Of a stretch of 64,000 nucleotides of DNA, positions 16,991 through 25,857 are shown one piece after another. Position 1 is the stretch's first letter, and each line of letters opens with the position of its first letter. Under the pieces are notes generated by a model. The model was not told the DNA's origin and searched no databases. It was given only the letters and a program-made list of their open reading frames with translations. The position numbers and the translations under genes are program-made. Origin of the DNA: DATFMP01 sp035266845 (lineage in GTDB: Bacteria; SAR324; JACQKK01); the NCBI GenBank assembly GCA_035266845.1, contig DATFMP010000037.1, positions 1 through 64,000 of the forward strand, read 5' to 3'.

Positions 16991-17031
16991 TTATTGTAGG
17001 CTCGCCCTCATCCGGGTAGGATGCCAGGCGA

Positions 17032-17829
17032 ATGGGACGCACCGATTCGATACGATCCGGAAACGAGAGGGAGGCCGTGGCAAATTCAGACGCACAGCAG
17101 TCGGCGGAGCGGGTCTTTCTGGGTATGTTGACCCCGTCATCGAACACCGTGCTGGAGCCCATCACCGGGGCCATGCTGGCAGACGTTTCCAGGGTGACGG
17201 CGCACTTCAGCCGCTTCCGGGTCACGGAAATCTCGATGAGCCGCAACTCGCAGCAGCAGTTTGTCAATGATGCGATGATCCAGGCGGCGCAGTTGCTGGC
17301 CGATGCAAAGGTGCATGCGATCATCTGGAACGGCACATCCTCCGGTTGGCTGGGCTTCGATCGGGACGAGGCCTTGTGCCGGGATATCACCGAAGCGACG
17401 GGGATCCCTGCGTCCACCTCGGTGCTGGCCCTGAACGAGGTCTTCACACGCACCGGCGTGCGCCGGTTCGGGCTGGTCACGCCCTATCTGGACGAGATAC
17501 AGGAGCGCATCGTGGCCAATTACGGGCGCTCCGGGTTCGAATGTGTCAGCGAGGAGCACTATCGGGATCGCGGCAACTTCTCTTTTTCGGAGTTTACCGA
17601 GGACCAGATCGCCCAAAGCATTCGAAACGTGGCGGCCGCAAAGCCGGAAGCGATCACCGTCTTTTGCACGAACATGCGCGGCGCCTCTGTGGCGGCCGAA
17701 CTGGAGCGGGAACTCGGCATTCCCATCTACGATACCGTCGCCACTGCCGTCTGGAAGGCCCTGCTCCTGGTGGGCGCCGATCCAGCGCGAGTCTCCGGCT
17801 GGGGGCGGCTATTCTCGGAAATCCGCTGA
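17032..17829 (+). CDS. Arylmalonate decarboxylase/maleate isomerase-like protein (Asp/Glu racemase superfamily)
   Basis: The 265-residue protein has the two-domain Asp/Glu/hydantoin racemase fold, with GMLTPSSNTVLEP at 31-43 and WNGTSSGWLG near 99-108. The first catalytic Cys of racemases and maleate isomerases is replaced in that second segment by Gly-Thr-Ser. The second is kept, Cys212 in ITVFCTN. Single-Cys members of this type include arylmalonate decarboxylase, so decarboxylation or isomerisation of a dicarboxylate is plausible. GTG 17077, after GAGGGAGG, is an alternative start. The hydantoinase gene begins 25 bases after its stop, so they form an operon. Confidence 0.8.
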   Translation: MGRTDSIRSGNEREAVANSDAQQSAERVFLGMLTPSSNTVLEPITGAMLADVSRVTAHFSRFRVTEISMSRNSQQQFVNDAMIQAAQLLADAKVHAIIWNGTSSGWLGFDRDEALCRDITEATGIPASTSVLALNEVFTRTGVRRFGLVTPYLDEIQERIVANYGRSGFECVSEEHYRDRGNFSFSEFTEDQIAQSIRNVAAAKPEAITVFCTNMRGASVAAELERELGIPIYDTVATAVWKALLLVGADPARVSGWGRLFSEIR

Positions 17830-17854
17830 AGCCTCGCGCGCAAGGAGGAGCAGG

Positions 17855-19285
17855 ATGTCCGGATACGATGTGGTCATTCGCAGGGGCGGGGTTGTGTTGC
17901 CTTCCGGCGTGGTGACCTGCGACGTGGGGATTCGCGGGGGTCGTATCGCCGCACTGGGCGAGCGTCTGGAAGATGGCCGAGAAGAGATCGGGGCGGAGGG
18001 GCGGCTGGTGCTGCCGGGCGGCGTGGACGCCCACTGCCACCTGAACCAGCCGACCGGCGACGGGACGGTCATGGCGGACGACTTCTTTTCGGGCAGTGTG
18101 TCGGCCGCCTGCGGCGGAACGACCACGGTGATTCCGTTTGCCTGCCAGATGAAGGGACACTCCCTGGGGGAGGCGGTGGACGACTACCATCACCGCGCGA
18201 AAGGACGCTCGGTGATCGATTACGCGTTCCACCTGATCGTGAGCGACCCCACGGAAACCGTGCTGGTGGAGGAACTCCCCGCGCTGATCGGCCAGGGCTA
18301 TACGTCCTTCAAGATCTACATGACCTATGACGACCTGAAGCTGAGCGATGGAGAGATCCTGGACGTCCTGGCCGTAGCCCGTGCCAACGGGGCGCTCACC
18401 ATGATCCACGCGGAAAACGCGGAATGCATCGCTTGGCTCACCCGCCGCTTGGTGACGGCCGGGCAAACGGCTCCGCGATTTCATGCCGCAGCACGGCCCG
18501 CCGTGGTGGAACGTGAGGCCGCGCACCGGGCCATCTCGCTGGCCGAACTGATCGACGTGCCGATTCTGCTGGTGCACGTCTCGGGCGGCCAGGCCATCGA
18601 GCAGATACGCTGGGCCCGTCGGCGCGGGCTGAGCATCTATGCAGAGACCTGCCCGCAATACCTGTTTTTGACCGAGGCGGACCTGCGGCTGGAGGGGTTC
18701 GAAGGCGCTAAGTTCATCTGCAGTCCCCCGCCGCGGGATCGACAAGACCAGGAGCGGGTCTGGGAGGGCTTGCAGGACGGTCTATTCAACGTCTTCTCCT
18801 CCGACCACGCGCCATTCCGCTATCAGGACCCGAAAGGGAAAATGGTGCGGGGCGCCGATGCGCCGTTTCTTTTTGTCCCCAACGGTATCCCCGGACTTGA
18901 AACGCGACTGCCGCTGCTGTTCTCGGCAGGCGTGAAGGCGGGCCGCATCGATCTGGCCCGCTTCGTCGAACTCACCGCGGCCAACCCGGCTCGCATGTAC
19001 GGTCTTTACCCGCGCAAGGGCTCGATCACAATCGGGGCCGATGCGGATCTCGCAATCTGGGATTCCGAGCGCGAGGTGACCATACGCAACGAAGACCTGC
19101 ACCACAACGTAGACTATACGCCCTACGAGGGACAGGTCGTGCGTGGATGGCCGGAAGTGGTGCTGTCCCGGGGGGCAGTCATCGTCCGCGATGGACAGGT
19201 GCTTGCCAAAGCCGGGCGGGGCCGCTTCCTCACCTGCGGTCGCCCGGAGCCCGCGCAGCCCAGGCAGTCCCCGGCCGGCAGATAG
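17855..19285 (+). CDS. D-hydantoinase/dihydropyrimidinase family amidohydrolase
   Basis: This cytoplasmic metalloenzyme opens the ring of hydantoins or dihydropyrimidines to N-carbamoyl amino acids. All binuclear metal ligands are visible in the 476 residues: His60 and His62 in DAHCH, the Lys153 to be carbamylated in FKIYMT, His185 in MIHAEN, His241 in LVHVSG and Asp317 in SSDHAPF. AAGGAGGAG precedes the ATG at 17855. No N-carbamoylase gene accompanies it, so the physiological substrate is unclear. The partner upstream gene and the divergent GntR regulator suggest a catabolic unit. Confidence 0.9.
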   Translation: MSGYDVVIRRGGVVLPSGVVTCDVGIRGGRIAALGERLEDGREEIGAEGRLVLPGGVDAHCHLNQPTGDGTVMADDFFSGSVSAACGGTTTVIPFACQMKGHSLGEAVDDYHHRAKGRSVIDYAFHLIVSDPTETVLVEELPALIGQGYTSFKIYMTYDDLKLSDGEILDVLAVARANGALTMIHAENAECIAWLTRRLVTAGQTAPRFHAAARPAVVEREAAHRAISLAELIDVPILLVHVSGGQAIEQIRWARRRGLSIYAETCPQYLFLTEADLRLEGFEGAKFICSPPPRDRQDQERVWEGLQDGLFNVFSSDHAPFRYQDPKGKMVRGADAPFLFVPNGIPGLETRLPLLFSAGVKAGRIDLARFVELTAANPARMYGLYPRKGSITIGADADLAIWDSEREVTIRNEDLHHNVDYTPYEGQVVRGWPEVVLSRGAVIVRDGQVLAKAGRGRFLTCGRPEPAQPRQSPAGR

Positions 19286-19316
19286 GAGTTCGCTCCCCGC
19301 GCGGCAGGTGCGCTCG

Positions 19317-20192
19317 TCAGAGGCTCTGCACGAATGCGGCGATGGCATCGCCGATGGCGGTGGGGGAATCCTCCTGCAGGAAGTGACCGCCGGGCACCGT
19401 GACCTCGCGGTGGTTGCGCCAGGTGCGGGTGAAGGCCCGCACGCGCTCGCTGAAGATCGCGCCCGGCTCCGCCAGCACCACCAGCTTGGGCAGGTCGCTC
19501 TCCTTGAGCCACTGGCCCCACGCCGCCACGGCCGCCACCATGTCCGCCGGCTCGCCGTCGAAGGGAATCTCGCGCGGCCACACCAGCATGGGCCGGCGCC
19601 CCTCGCCCGGCTCGCGCCAGGGCTTGCGGTACTGCTCCAACTCGGCTTCGCTCAGCGTGCGCACGATGGAGCCGGGCAGGATGCGCTCGATGAACACGTT
19701 CTTCTGCAGGATGATCTCCTCGCCCGGTTCCCCGCGCAGGGCCTGGAAGAGCGGCCGCGAGATATCCGGGTAGTCCGTGATGGAGAGCGGCATCACGAAA
19801 GTCTCCATGCACGCCACCGCGCGCACGCGCTCCGGGTGCCGGTGGGCCCAGTGCAGTCCCAGGCAGCCCCAGTCGTGGGCCACGATGGTCACGTCGCGCA
19901 GGTCCAGCGCGTCGAACCACGCGTCCAGGTAGCGCGCGTGGTCGAAGAAGCGGTAGCCCCCGCCGGGCATCGGCCCCGATTCGCCCATGCTCACCAGGTC
20001 CGGCGTCAGGCAGCGCGCCACGGGCTGCACGCGGCTGATCACGTTGCGCCACAGATACGACCAGGTGGGATTGCCGTGCAGGAACACCACGGGGGCGCCC
20101 GAGCCCGTATCCACGGTGCTCATGAAGCTGTCCAGCACGTCCACGCGCCGGCGCGGATGGGGATCTTGGGGCGAGATGCCGGCTTCGCTCAT
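19317..20192 (-). CDS. Haloalkane dehalogenase
   Basis: This alpha/beta hydrolase replaces halogen with hydroxyl on haloalkanes. The 291-residue product has the diagnostic set: halide-binding Asn41 in HGNPTWSYLWRN, nucleophile Asp107 with halide-binding Trp108 in AHDWG, acid Glu130 after ACM in the position used by subfamily II enzymes, and His270 in PGGHFLQED. This combination separates haloalkane dehalogenases from epoxide hydrolases and esterases. GAGAGGAG lies before the ATG. It is convergent with the hydantoinase gene, 31 bases away, and stands alone, so the natural substrate is not indicated by neighbours. Confidence 0.88.
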   Translation of the reverse strand: MSEAGISPQDPHPRRRVDVLDSFMSTVDTGSGAPVVFLHGNPTWSYLWRNVISRVQPVARCLTPDLVSMGESGPMPGGGYRFFDHARYLDAWFDALDLRDVTIVAHDWGCLGLHWAHRHPERVRAVACMETFVMPLSITDYPDISRPLFQALRGEPGEEIILQKNVFIERILPGSIVRTLSEAELEQYRKPWREPGEGRRPMLVWPREIPFDGEPADMVAAVAAWGQWLKESDLPKLVVLAEPGAIFSERVRAFTRTWRNHREVTVPGGHFLQEDSPTAIGDAIAAFVQSL

Positions 20193-20409
20193 GGGGCTCC
20201 TCTCGGCGGGTCTGAGGGTGACGTGTAAGCGAGTCCGGTCCTACCAGACGCCGGGCGCTAAGCCAAGCGCGGGGCCGCTGTGCGGGTGACCGTGCGGCCA
20301 AAGCCGCGGCGGCATGCCGCGCAGAGGATGTGCAACGTGGTAGGATGGACGCTCGTGGGCCGTGGCCGGCCCCTGCAATCGATTCACCGCCTATCCGGAG
20401 ACGGCACCC

Positions 20410-20781
20410 ATGACGCGCGACAACGAGTTCTTCGATCTCAACGACATGAGCCAGGGCATCCCGCGAGAGCTGGCGCCCGGTGTCAACACGCGCATCTTCG
20501 CAGGCGACAAGGCGATGCTCTCCGTGGTGCGCATGGATCCGCACGCCGAAGGCAAGATCCACAGCCACGACGAGGAGCAATGGGGCGTGATGCTGGAGGG
20601 CGATGGTGTGCGCATCCAGGACGGAGCGGAGATCGCCGTGAAGGCCGGGGCCTTCTGGCGCACGCCCGGCGGTGTGGAGCACGGCATCCGCGCCGGCGCC
20701 TCGGGCGCGGTGGTGCTGGACATCTTCAGCCCGCCCCGCAAGTCGTACACCAAGGCCGGCGCTGGCTTCGGAGAGCACTAG
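20410..20781 (+). CDS. Single-domain cupin protein
   Basis: The 123-residue protein is one cupin barrel. The metal-binding pattern is partly kept: KIHSHDEEQWGVMLEG at about 49-64 supplies two His and a Glu or Gln, and PGGVEHGI near 85-92 supplies the last His. Such proteins bind a metal and either catalyse small oxygenation or isomerisation reactions or act as sensors; nothing selects one. It is divergent from the dehalogenase gene across about 220 bases. Confidence 0.8.
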   Translation: MTRDNEFFDLNDMSQGIPRELAPGVNTRIFAGDKAMLSVVRMDPHAEGKIHSHDEEQWGVMLEGDGVRIQDGAEIAVKAGAFWRTPGGVEHGIRAGASGAVVLDIFSPPRKSYTKAGAGFGEH

Positions 20782-21074
20782 GCACTGTGCGGCAGGCGGC
20801 TTCGGCCCTGCCACCACCCGGCCACGCGTCGCCGCGGATGTGCCCGCACCGGGCCTTGCACCGGCGGCCATGGTGTGTGGCGCGGTACGGTTCGGTGTGT
20901 CGCGGGTGCGCGAAGGAGTCCGCGCCACTGGACAGACGCGGCATCTTTTTGGATATCTAGTAATGCACTCGGCCGCGTTGGTTCAGAGGGGGCCGGCGCG
21001 CCCGATCCGTTCTGCAAGCCTGACACGCCCCGACCGCGCGGCGGTGTGCGCAATATGACGGGAAAGGAGGAGCG

Positions 21075-22115
21075 ATGGCGTCTGCGATGATTCAAGGATT
21101 CGCCTGGATGGTGGAGAGCTACCTGGATGGCCGGCTGCCGTTGCCCGGCCCCGTAGTGCAGGGAATGCTCAAGGCGGGTGTGGAAGCATATTACCGGCTG
21201 TCTTCGACCTACCCGGAATTACCGAATGAGTGGAGCGGCGGCTCGGGCCCGATCGCCGAGCAGAGCAAGCAGCTCATGCGGATCCACTACGACAAGCCTC
21301 TGGTCCTGTTCGAGAACTTCCTGGGCCCGACCATGAAGTACACCATGGCCCTCTACGAGAACGGGGCCAGGAACCTGGAAGAGGCACAGGTCGCCATGAT
21401 GGACGACCTGTGCGACAAGGCCGGCATCCGGGACGGCGATACGGTGCTGGATATCGCCTGTGGCTTCGGTAGCCTCTCCGCGCACATCCTGAAGCGCTAC
21501 AAGCAGTGCAAGGTGGTGGCGCTGAACCTGAGCCAGACGCAGGTGGACTACATTACGGCCAAGCAGTCCGAGCCGGGCCATCCCATGCATACGGACCGGT
21601 TCCGCATCATCAAGGAGGACTTCTCCAAGTTCGAGTACGACCAGAAGTTCGACCGCATCATGGTCATCGGGTTGTTCGAGCACATCCGCAATCTGCGGTT
21701 GGCGCTGGAGAAGATCTCCGGGCTGCTCAAGCCGGACGGCAAGGTGCTGCTGCACTTCATCACGTACAACCGCATCATCCGCCCCATGGCCGATCCCACG
21801 TCGGACGTCTTCTTCGGCCGCTACATCTTCCCCGGCGGGCGCTTCTGGTACTTCAACGAGCTGCCGCGCTACCAGGAGCACCTGAAGCTGGAGAACTCTT
21901 GGTTCCTTAACGGCAACAACTACAAGCGCACGCTTGAGGCCTGGCGACAAAACTTCTGGCAGAACATCGACACGATTCGTACCCACCCCGCGATCGACGA
22001 GAAGTTCGTGCGCACGTGGGATCTCTACCTGCGTTTCTGCATCGCCTCCTTTGGCGGGATGGGGGGCCGCAACGTGGGCAACGGGCAGTACCTGCTGAGC
22101 CACGCGAACTCGTAG
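21075..22115 (+). CDS. SAM-dependent methyltransferase, cyclopropane fatty acid synthase-like
   Basis: The 346-residue protein has the CFA-synthase/coclaurine N-methyltransferase architecture. An N-terminal helical cap of about 110 residues leads to the SAM-binding motif TVLDIACGFGSLS near 121-133. VVALNLSQTQVDY and a GLFEHIRN segment follow, in the position where CFA synthases have the catalytic Glu and His. The substrate may be a lipid or a small amine. AAAGGAGGAG precedes the ATG at the ideal distance. A geranylgeranyl-reductase-like gene follows 133 bases later on the same strand, so the pair may modify the same lipid. Confidence 0.8.
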   Translation: MASAMIQGFAWMVESYLDGRLPLPGPVVQGMLKAGVEAYYRLSSTYPELPNEWSGGSGPIAEQSKQLMRIHYDKPLVLFENFLGPTMKYTMALYENGARNLEEAQVAMMDDLCDKAGIRDGDTVLDIACGFGSLSAHILKRYKQCKVVALNLSQTQVDYITAKQSEPGHPMHTDRFRIIKEDFSKFEYDQKFDRIMVIGLFEHIRNLRLALEKISGLLKPDGKVLLHFITYNRIIRPMADPTSDVFFGRYIFPGGRFWYFNELPRYQEHLKLENSWFLNGNNYKRTLEAWRQNFWQNIDTIRTHPAIDEKFVRTWDLYLRFCIASFGGMGGRNVGNGQYLLSHANS

Positions 22116-22248
22116 CGCGCCGGGAACACCTGGGCCGGTGCCGTGTTCGGTGCCTGCCGCACCGGGTGCGAGCGCAGGCGCCGCCCCGGGCTGGCGTTTG
22201 TGTGGCCGGCGGGCGTGGCGCCACCCCTGGAATGGAACGCGAGGACGG

Positions 22249-23238
22249 ATGAGGCACGTAGAAACGATCGTCGTCGGGGCGGGTCCCGCGGGAAGTAGCT
22301 GCGCCGGGCGGCTGCGGCGAGAGGGTCGCGAGGTGCTGATCCTGGACAAGGAGCAGTTCCCGCGCACCAAGCTCTGCGCGGGCTGGATCACGGACAGCGT
22401 CTTCGAGAGCCTCGATTTCACGCCGGCGGACTATCCCCACTCCATCGTCAAGCTGCGCTTCCGCTTCCATTACAAGTCGCTGCCCATCACCCTCCGGCTG
22501 CCCTTCGCCTACAGCTATTCGATCCGCCGCTACGAGTTTGACAATTGGCTCCTGCAGCGCTCCCGCGCGGAGTTTGCGCAGCACAAGGTGCGGAAGATCG
22601 AGCGGCAGCCGGACGGGCGCTACGTGTTGGACGGCGAGTACAGTTGCGACTACCTCGTGGGGGCGGGTGGCACGGCCTGTCCGGTGCGCACGCAGGTCTT
22701 CCAGCCCTTCCAGAGCAAGGACGACCTGATCGCCACGCTGGAGAAGGAATTCGAGTATCCGCAACGCAGCGACCTGTGCCACATCTTCCTGTTCAAGAAC
22801 GGGCTGCGCGGCTACAGCTGGTATGTCCCCAAGGGCGGCGGCTACGTAAATATCGGTCTGGGCGGCCTGAGCAAGTACTTCCGCCAGGCAGGCGAGAACA
22901 TCCACAAGCATTTCCAGAGCTTCCTGCGGGACCTGGAAGGTCACGGCCTGCTGGACCGGGCCACCGCGGAAACCCTGCAGGAGACCGGGCACCCCTACTA
23001 CTTCTCGCCGGTGCGGCGGACGGAAGACGTCAAGCGCGAGCGCTGCTTCCTGATCGGCGATTCGGCGGGCTTCGCCAGTCGCGATCTGGGCGAGGGCATT
23101 GCCCCGGCCATCGAGAGCGGGCTGATGGCCGCCGAGGAGATCATGGGCTCCGGGACGTACGACATCGGGCGCCTGCCGACCGACAGCATCGGCTTCGGGC
23201 CGGCCCAGCGCTTCCTCAAGCGCAATATCCACTACTGA
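22249..23238 (+). CDS. Geranylgeranyl reductase-family FAD oxidoreductase
   Basis: The 329-residue flavoprotein starts with the Rossmann motif VVGAGPAGSSCAG at 8-20. It continues with DKEQFPRTKLCAGW near 33-46 and has the family mark RGYSWYVPKGGGYVNIG near 188-204, then GDSAGFASRDLGEGI near 268-282, which contacts FAD. The family reduces isoprenoid double bonds in lipids, quinones or chlorophyll tails; some members are halogenase-like monooxygenases. Here reduction of a lipid chain is favoured, because the preceding gene is CFA-synthase-like. The ATG at 22249 gives the natural N-terminus. Confidence 0.8.
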   Translation: MRHVETIVVGAGPAGSSCAGRLRREGREVLILDKEQFPRTKLCAGWITDSVFESLDFTPADYPHSIVKLRFRFHYKSLPITLRLPFAYSYSIRRYEFDNWLLQRSRAEFAQHKVRKIERQPDGRYVLDGEYSCDYLVGAGGTACPVRTQVFQPFQSKDDLIATLEKEFEYPQRSDLCHIFLFKNGLRGYSWYVPKGGGYVNIGLGGLSKYFRQAGENIHKHFQSFLRDLEGHGLLDRATAETLQETGHPYYFSPVRRTEDVKRERCFLIGDSAGFASRDLGEGIAPAIESGLMAAEEIMGSGTYDIGRLPTDSIGFGPAQRFLKRNIHY

Positions 23239-23369
23239 GCCGGCGGCCGGAGAGACCGCACTCGCGTCGCGCCCCGGCCGGGCACCGGTGGGCAGGCGCC
23301 GGTGCGACGTGATAAGTTCGCGCACGGGGCGGGCTCCGCCCCGCCATCCGATCCGCCGTGGGGGAGAAC

Positions 23370-23954
23370 ATGGCCATCGACGTCGACAAGCTGAGTCGCA
23401 CGCGCACGCCGGCCGGTCTGCCGTTCCAGATCGGCAAGCTGGGCCACGTGGTGATTCACGTAAGCGATCTGGAGCGCTCCACCGGGTTCTACACCCAGGT
23501 GCTGGGCTTCCGGGTCACGGACGTATACCCGGAGGACATGATGCCGGGCGGCATGGTGTTCCTGCGCTGCAATGGGGACCACCACTGCCTGGCGCTGGTG
23601 GGCCGGGCGCCGGATGCGGCCGACGCGGCGCTGGCGGTGCGCTCGGAGCTGCACCACATCGCCTTCGAAGTGCCCACGCTGGACGACGTGTTCCGTGCCC
23701 GCGAGCACCTGCGCCGGCACGAGGTGCCCATCGACTTCGAGGGGCGCCGCCGCGCGGGCTGCCAAGTGGCGCTGGAGTTCCACGATCCGGACGGGCACCA
23801 CCTGGAGATCTATTGGGGCGTCGACCAAGTGGGCACGGACGGCCGGCTGCGGCCGGCCTCGGAGTGGCGCCCCAGCCGGACGCTGGAGGATGCCATCGCC
23901 GATGCGCCGCCCGACCAGGACGTCACCTTGCGCGATCCATCGTTGCGGCGCTGA
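23370..23954 (+). CDS. VOC-family (glyoxalase/dioxygenase fold) protein
   Basis: The 194-residue protein contains one vicinal-oxygen-chelate repeat pair: GKLGHVVIHVSDLERSTGFY at about 25-44, LHHIAFEV near 93-100 and FHDPDGHHLEIYW near 134-146. Two His and a Glu in these positions would bind a divalent metal. Such enzymes act as extradiol dioxygenases, glyoxalases or isomerases. GGGGAGA lies just before the ATG at 23370. A TauD-type dioxygenase gene follows after 29 bases, so they are probably co-transcribed in degradation of an aromatic or sulfonated compound. Confidence 0.82.
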   Translation: MAIDVDKLSRTRTPAGLPFQIGKLGHVVIHVSDLERSTGFYTQVLGFRVTDVYPEDMMPGGMVFLRCNGDHHCLALVGRAPDAADAALAVRSELHHIAFEVPTLDDVFRAREHLRRHEVPIDFEGRRRAGCQVALEFHDPDGHHLEIYWGVDQVGTDGRLRPASEWRPSRTLEDAIADAPPDQDVTLRDPSLRR

Positions 23955-23983
23955 CCGCGCGCCACCGGAGGGGGAGCTTCGCC

Positions 23984-24862
23984 ATGCCCATTGCCTTCAC
24001 CGAGCAGTTGCCCGCCTTTGCCGCGGAGGTGGGCGGCGTTGACCTGACGCGGCTGGACGACGCGGAGTTCGCGGCCATCCAGGCTGGCATCGACCGCTTC
24101 GGCGTGCTGATCTTCCGCGACCAGCGCCTGGATGACGCGGCCCAGCTCGCCTTCAGCGCGCGCTTCGGTGCGCTGGAAAACGCGCTCAAGCGCGATGTGT
24201 ATGGACCGGAGGGGCACCCCAAGGTGACGCGGCTCTCCAACCTGGACGAGGCCGGCGAGCGGCTGCCGCAGGATCACGAGCGTGTGGTGTACAACGAGGG
24301 CAACGAGCACTGGCACACGGACAGCTCCTTCAAGCCCGTGCCGGCCAAGTACTCCCTGCTCTCCGCGCGCGTGATTCCGCCCACGGGCGGCGAAACGGAG
24401 TTCGCGGACGCGCGGGCCGCCTATGACGACTGGCCCGGCGCGGAGGGGGTGAGCCGGGCCGATCTGGACGGGCTGATCTGCGAGCACAGCATCGTCTACT
24501 CGCGCGGGGTCATCACGGGCGACGTGTTCAAGCCGGACGAGAAGAACGCCTTGCCGCCCGTGCAGCACCGGCTGGTGCGTACGCATCCCGGCTCCGGCCG
24601 CCTCAACTTCTACGTGGGCTCGCACGCCTCGCACATCGTGCAATGGCCCGTGGAGCGAGGCCGGGCCCTCATCAAGGCTCTGAACGCCTGGAGTACGCAG
24701 CCGCGCTACGTCTACCGGCACGTGTGGCGCGAGGGCGACCTGGTGATGTGGGACAACCGCTGCGTGCTGCACCGCGGGCGCCCCTTCGACCGCGAGCGTC
24801 ATCGGCGCCTGATGCACCGCACCACGGTGGCCGGCGATGGCCCCACGCTGGAGCTGGGCTAA
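23984..24862 (+). CDS. TauD/TfdA-family Fe(II)/2-oxoglutarate dioxygenase
   Basis: The 292-residue enzyme hydroxylates its substrate with oxygen and 2-oxoglutarate. The facial triad is clear: His111 and Asp113 in HWHTDSSF, and His263 in VLHRGRPF. Arg279 in HRTTV is placed to bind the 2-oxoglutarate carboxylate. Length and motif spacing are normal for the family. Members cleave taurine, 2,4-D or many other compounds; the pocket cannot be read from sequence. CGGAGGGGGA lies about nine bases before the ATG. The 82-bp cruciform repeat begins 48 bases after its stop. Confidence 0.88.
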   Translation: MPIAFTEQLPAFAAEVGGVDLTRLDDAEFAAIQAGIDRFGVLIFRDQRLDDAAQLAFSARFGALENALKRDVYGPEGHPKVTRLSNLDEAGERLPQDHERVVYNEGNEHWHTDSSFKPVPAKYSLLSARVIPPTGGETEFADARAAYDDWPGAEGVSRADLDGLICEHSIVYSRGVITGDVFKPDEKNALPPVQHRLVRTHPGSGRLNFYVGSHASHIVQWPVERGRALIKALNAWSTQPRYVYRHVWREGDLVMWDNRCVLHRGRPFDRERHRRLMHRTTVAGDGPTLELG

Positions 24863-24909
24863 ACTCGATGAGGCGACACGGGCCAGTGTGTCCCGAGGGG
24901 CCCATGGCT

Positions 24910-24991
24910 GTCATTCCGAGCGGAGCGAGGAATCTGCTGTGCCCTGAGACAATACAGATTCCTCGGCCCGTACTACGGGCCTCGGAATGAC
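24910..24991. repeat. 82-bp cruciform repeat, copy 1
   Basis: The element is bounded by a perfect 11-bp inverted repeat, GTCATTCCGAG and CTCGGAATGAC. Inside are two further hairpins: GCGAGGAATCTG with CAGATTCCTCG, and GGCCCGTA with TACGGGCC. A second copy of exactly 82 bp lies at 52949-53030. Similarity extends about 55 bases to the right of both copies, through GGCAATTCAA. Confidence 0.9.
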
Positions 24992-25077
24992 AAATGGCGC
25001 CGGAGTGAGAACACTCGGGCAATTCAAGACAAAGTCTGGCAGCCTCTGCTCACCGATCCGTCACAGGAGCAACGGCA

Positions 25078-25818
25078 GTGCAATATCCCGAACTGCGCGA
25101 AGACCTGGCCGCGGCCCTGCGCTGGGCCGCCCGCGAGCGCCTGCACGAAGGCGTGGACAACCACTTCTCCGTGGCCGTGCCGGATGCGGACGGCACCGTG
25201 CGCGGCGACCGGTTCCTCATCAACCCCTATCGCATGCACTGGTCCAGCGTGAAGGCGTCGGACATCGTGCTGTGCGACCGGGAGGGCAACGTGCTGGAGG
25301 GCGAGCGGGGCGTGGAGCTGACCGCGTTTTGCATCCACAGCCGCGTGCACCTGAACCAGCCGCGGGCCGCCGTGGTGCTGCACACGCACATGCCCTATGC
25401 GACCGCCCTGGCGCACCTGCGCGGGGGCCGGCTGGCGATGTGCGGGCAGAACGCGCTGATGTTCGATGGGCGCGTGGCTTACGATGACGGCTTCAATGGC
25501 CTGGCGCTGGACGCGGACGAGGGAGACCGCATGGCTGCCGCCCTGGGCGAGGCGGACGTGCTGTTCCTGGGCGGCCACGGGGTGCTGGTGACCGGGCCGG
25601 ACCTGCCCCGCGCCTTCACGGACCTGTACTACCTGGAGCGCGCGGCCATGTTTCAGGTGCTGGCGCGCAGCCATGGCGGCGAGCTGCTGCAGGTGCCGGA
25701 CGACGTGCGCGCCCGCATGCGCGCGCAGATCCGCGAGGACCTGCCCAACGTGGCGCAAGGCTACTTCGGCGAGATCAAGCGCCTGCTGGCGGCCGAGGAG
25801 CCGGACTACCGCGCGTAG
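25078..25818 (+). CDS. Class II aldolase/adducin-family protein
   Basis: The 246-residue protein matches the zinc-dependent fuculose-aldolase fold: NHFSVAVPDADG near 27-38, a VLHTHMPYATAL segment near 100-111 giving two metal-binding His, and FLGGHGVLVTG near 163-173 giving the third. Relatives split sugar phosphates or decarboxylate; others have lost aldolase function. The GTG at 25078 is the first start of the frame and lies 86 bases after the cruciform repeat, whose right flank may provide the leader. A strong hairpin follows its stop. Confidence 0.85.
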   Translation: MQYPELREDLAAALRWAARERLHEGVDNHFSVAVPDADGTVRGDRFLINPYRMHWSSVKASDIVLCDREGNVLEGERGVELTAFCIHSRVHLNQPRAAVVLHTHMPYATALAHLRGGRLAMCGQNALMFDGRVAYDDGFNGLALDADEGDRMAAALGEADVLFLGGHGVLVTGPDLPRAFTDLYYLERAAMFQVLARSHGGELLQVPDDVRARMRAQIREDLPNVAQGYFGEIKRLLAAEEPDYRA

Positions 25819-25857
25819 GAGCGTGTGCCCGTGTGCCGAGGCGTGGAACGGATGAGA

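Larger units (their letters stand above)
16700..17031. other. Divergent regulatory region
   Basis: No protein family is recognised here. A 47-codon frame at 16745-16888 is open but has no recognisable similarity. The last 80 bases turn sharply AT-rich and contain a palindrome and two TATAAT boxes that probably drive the operon at 17032. Confidence 0.5.
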
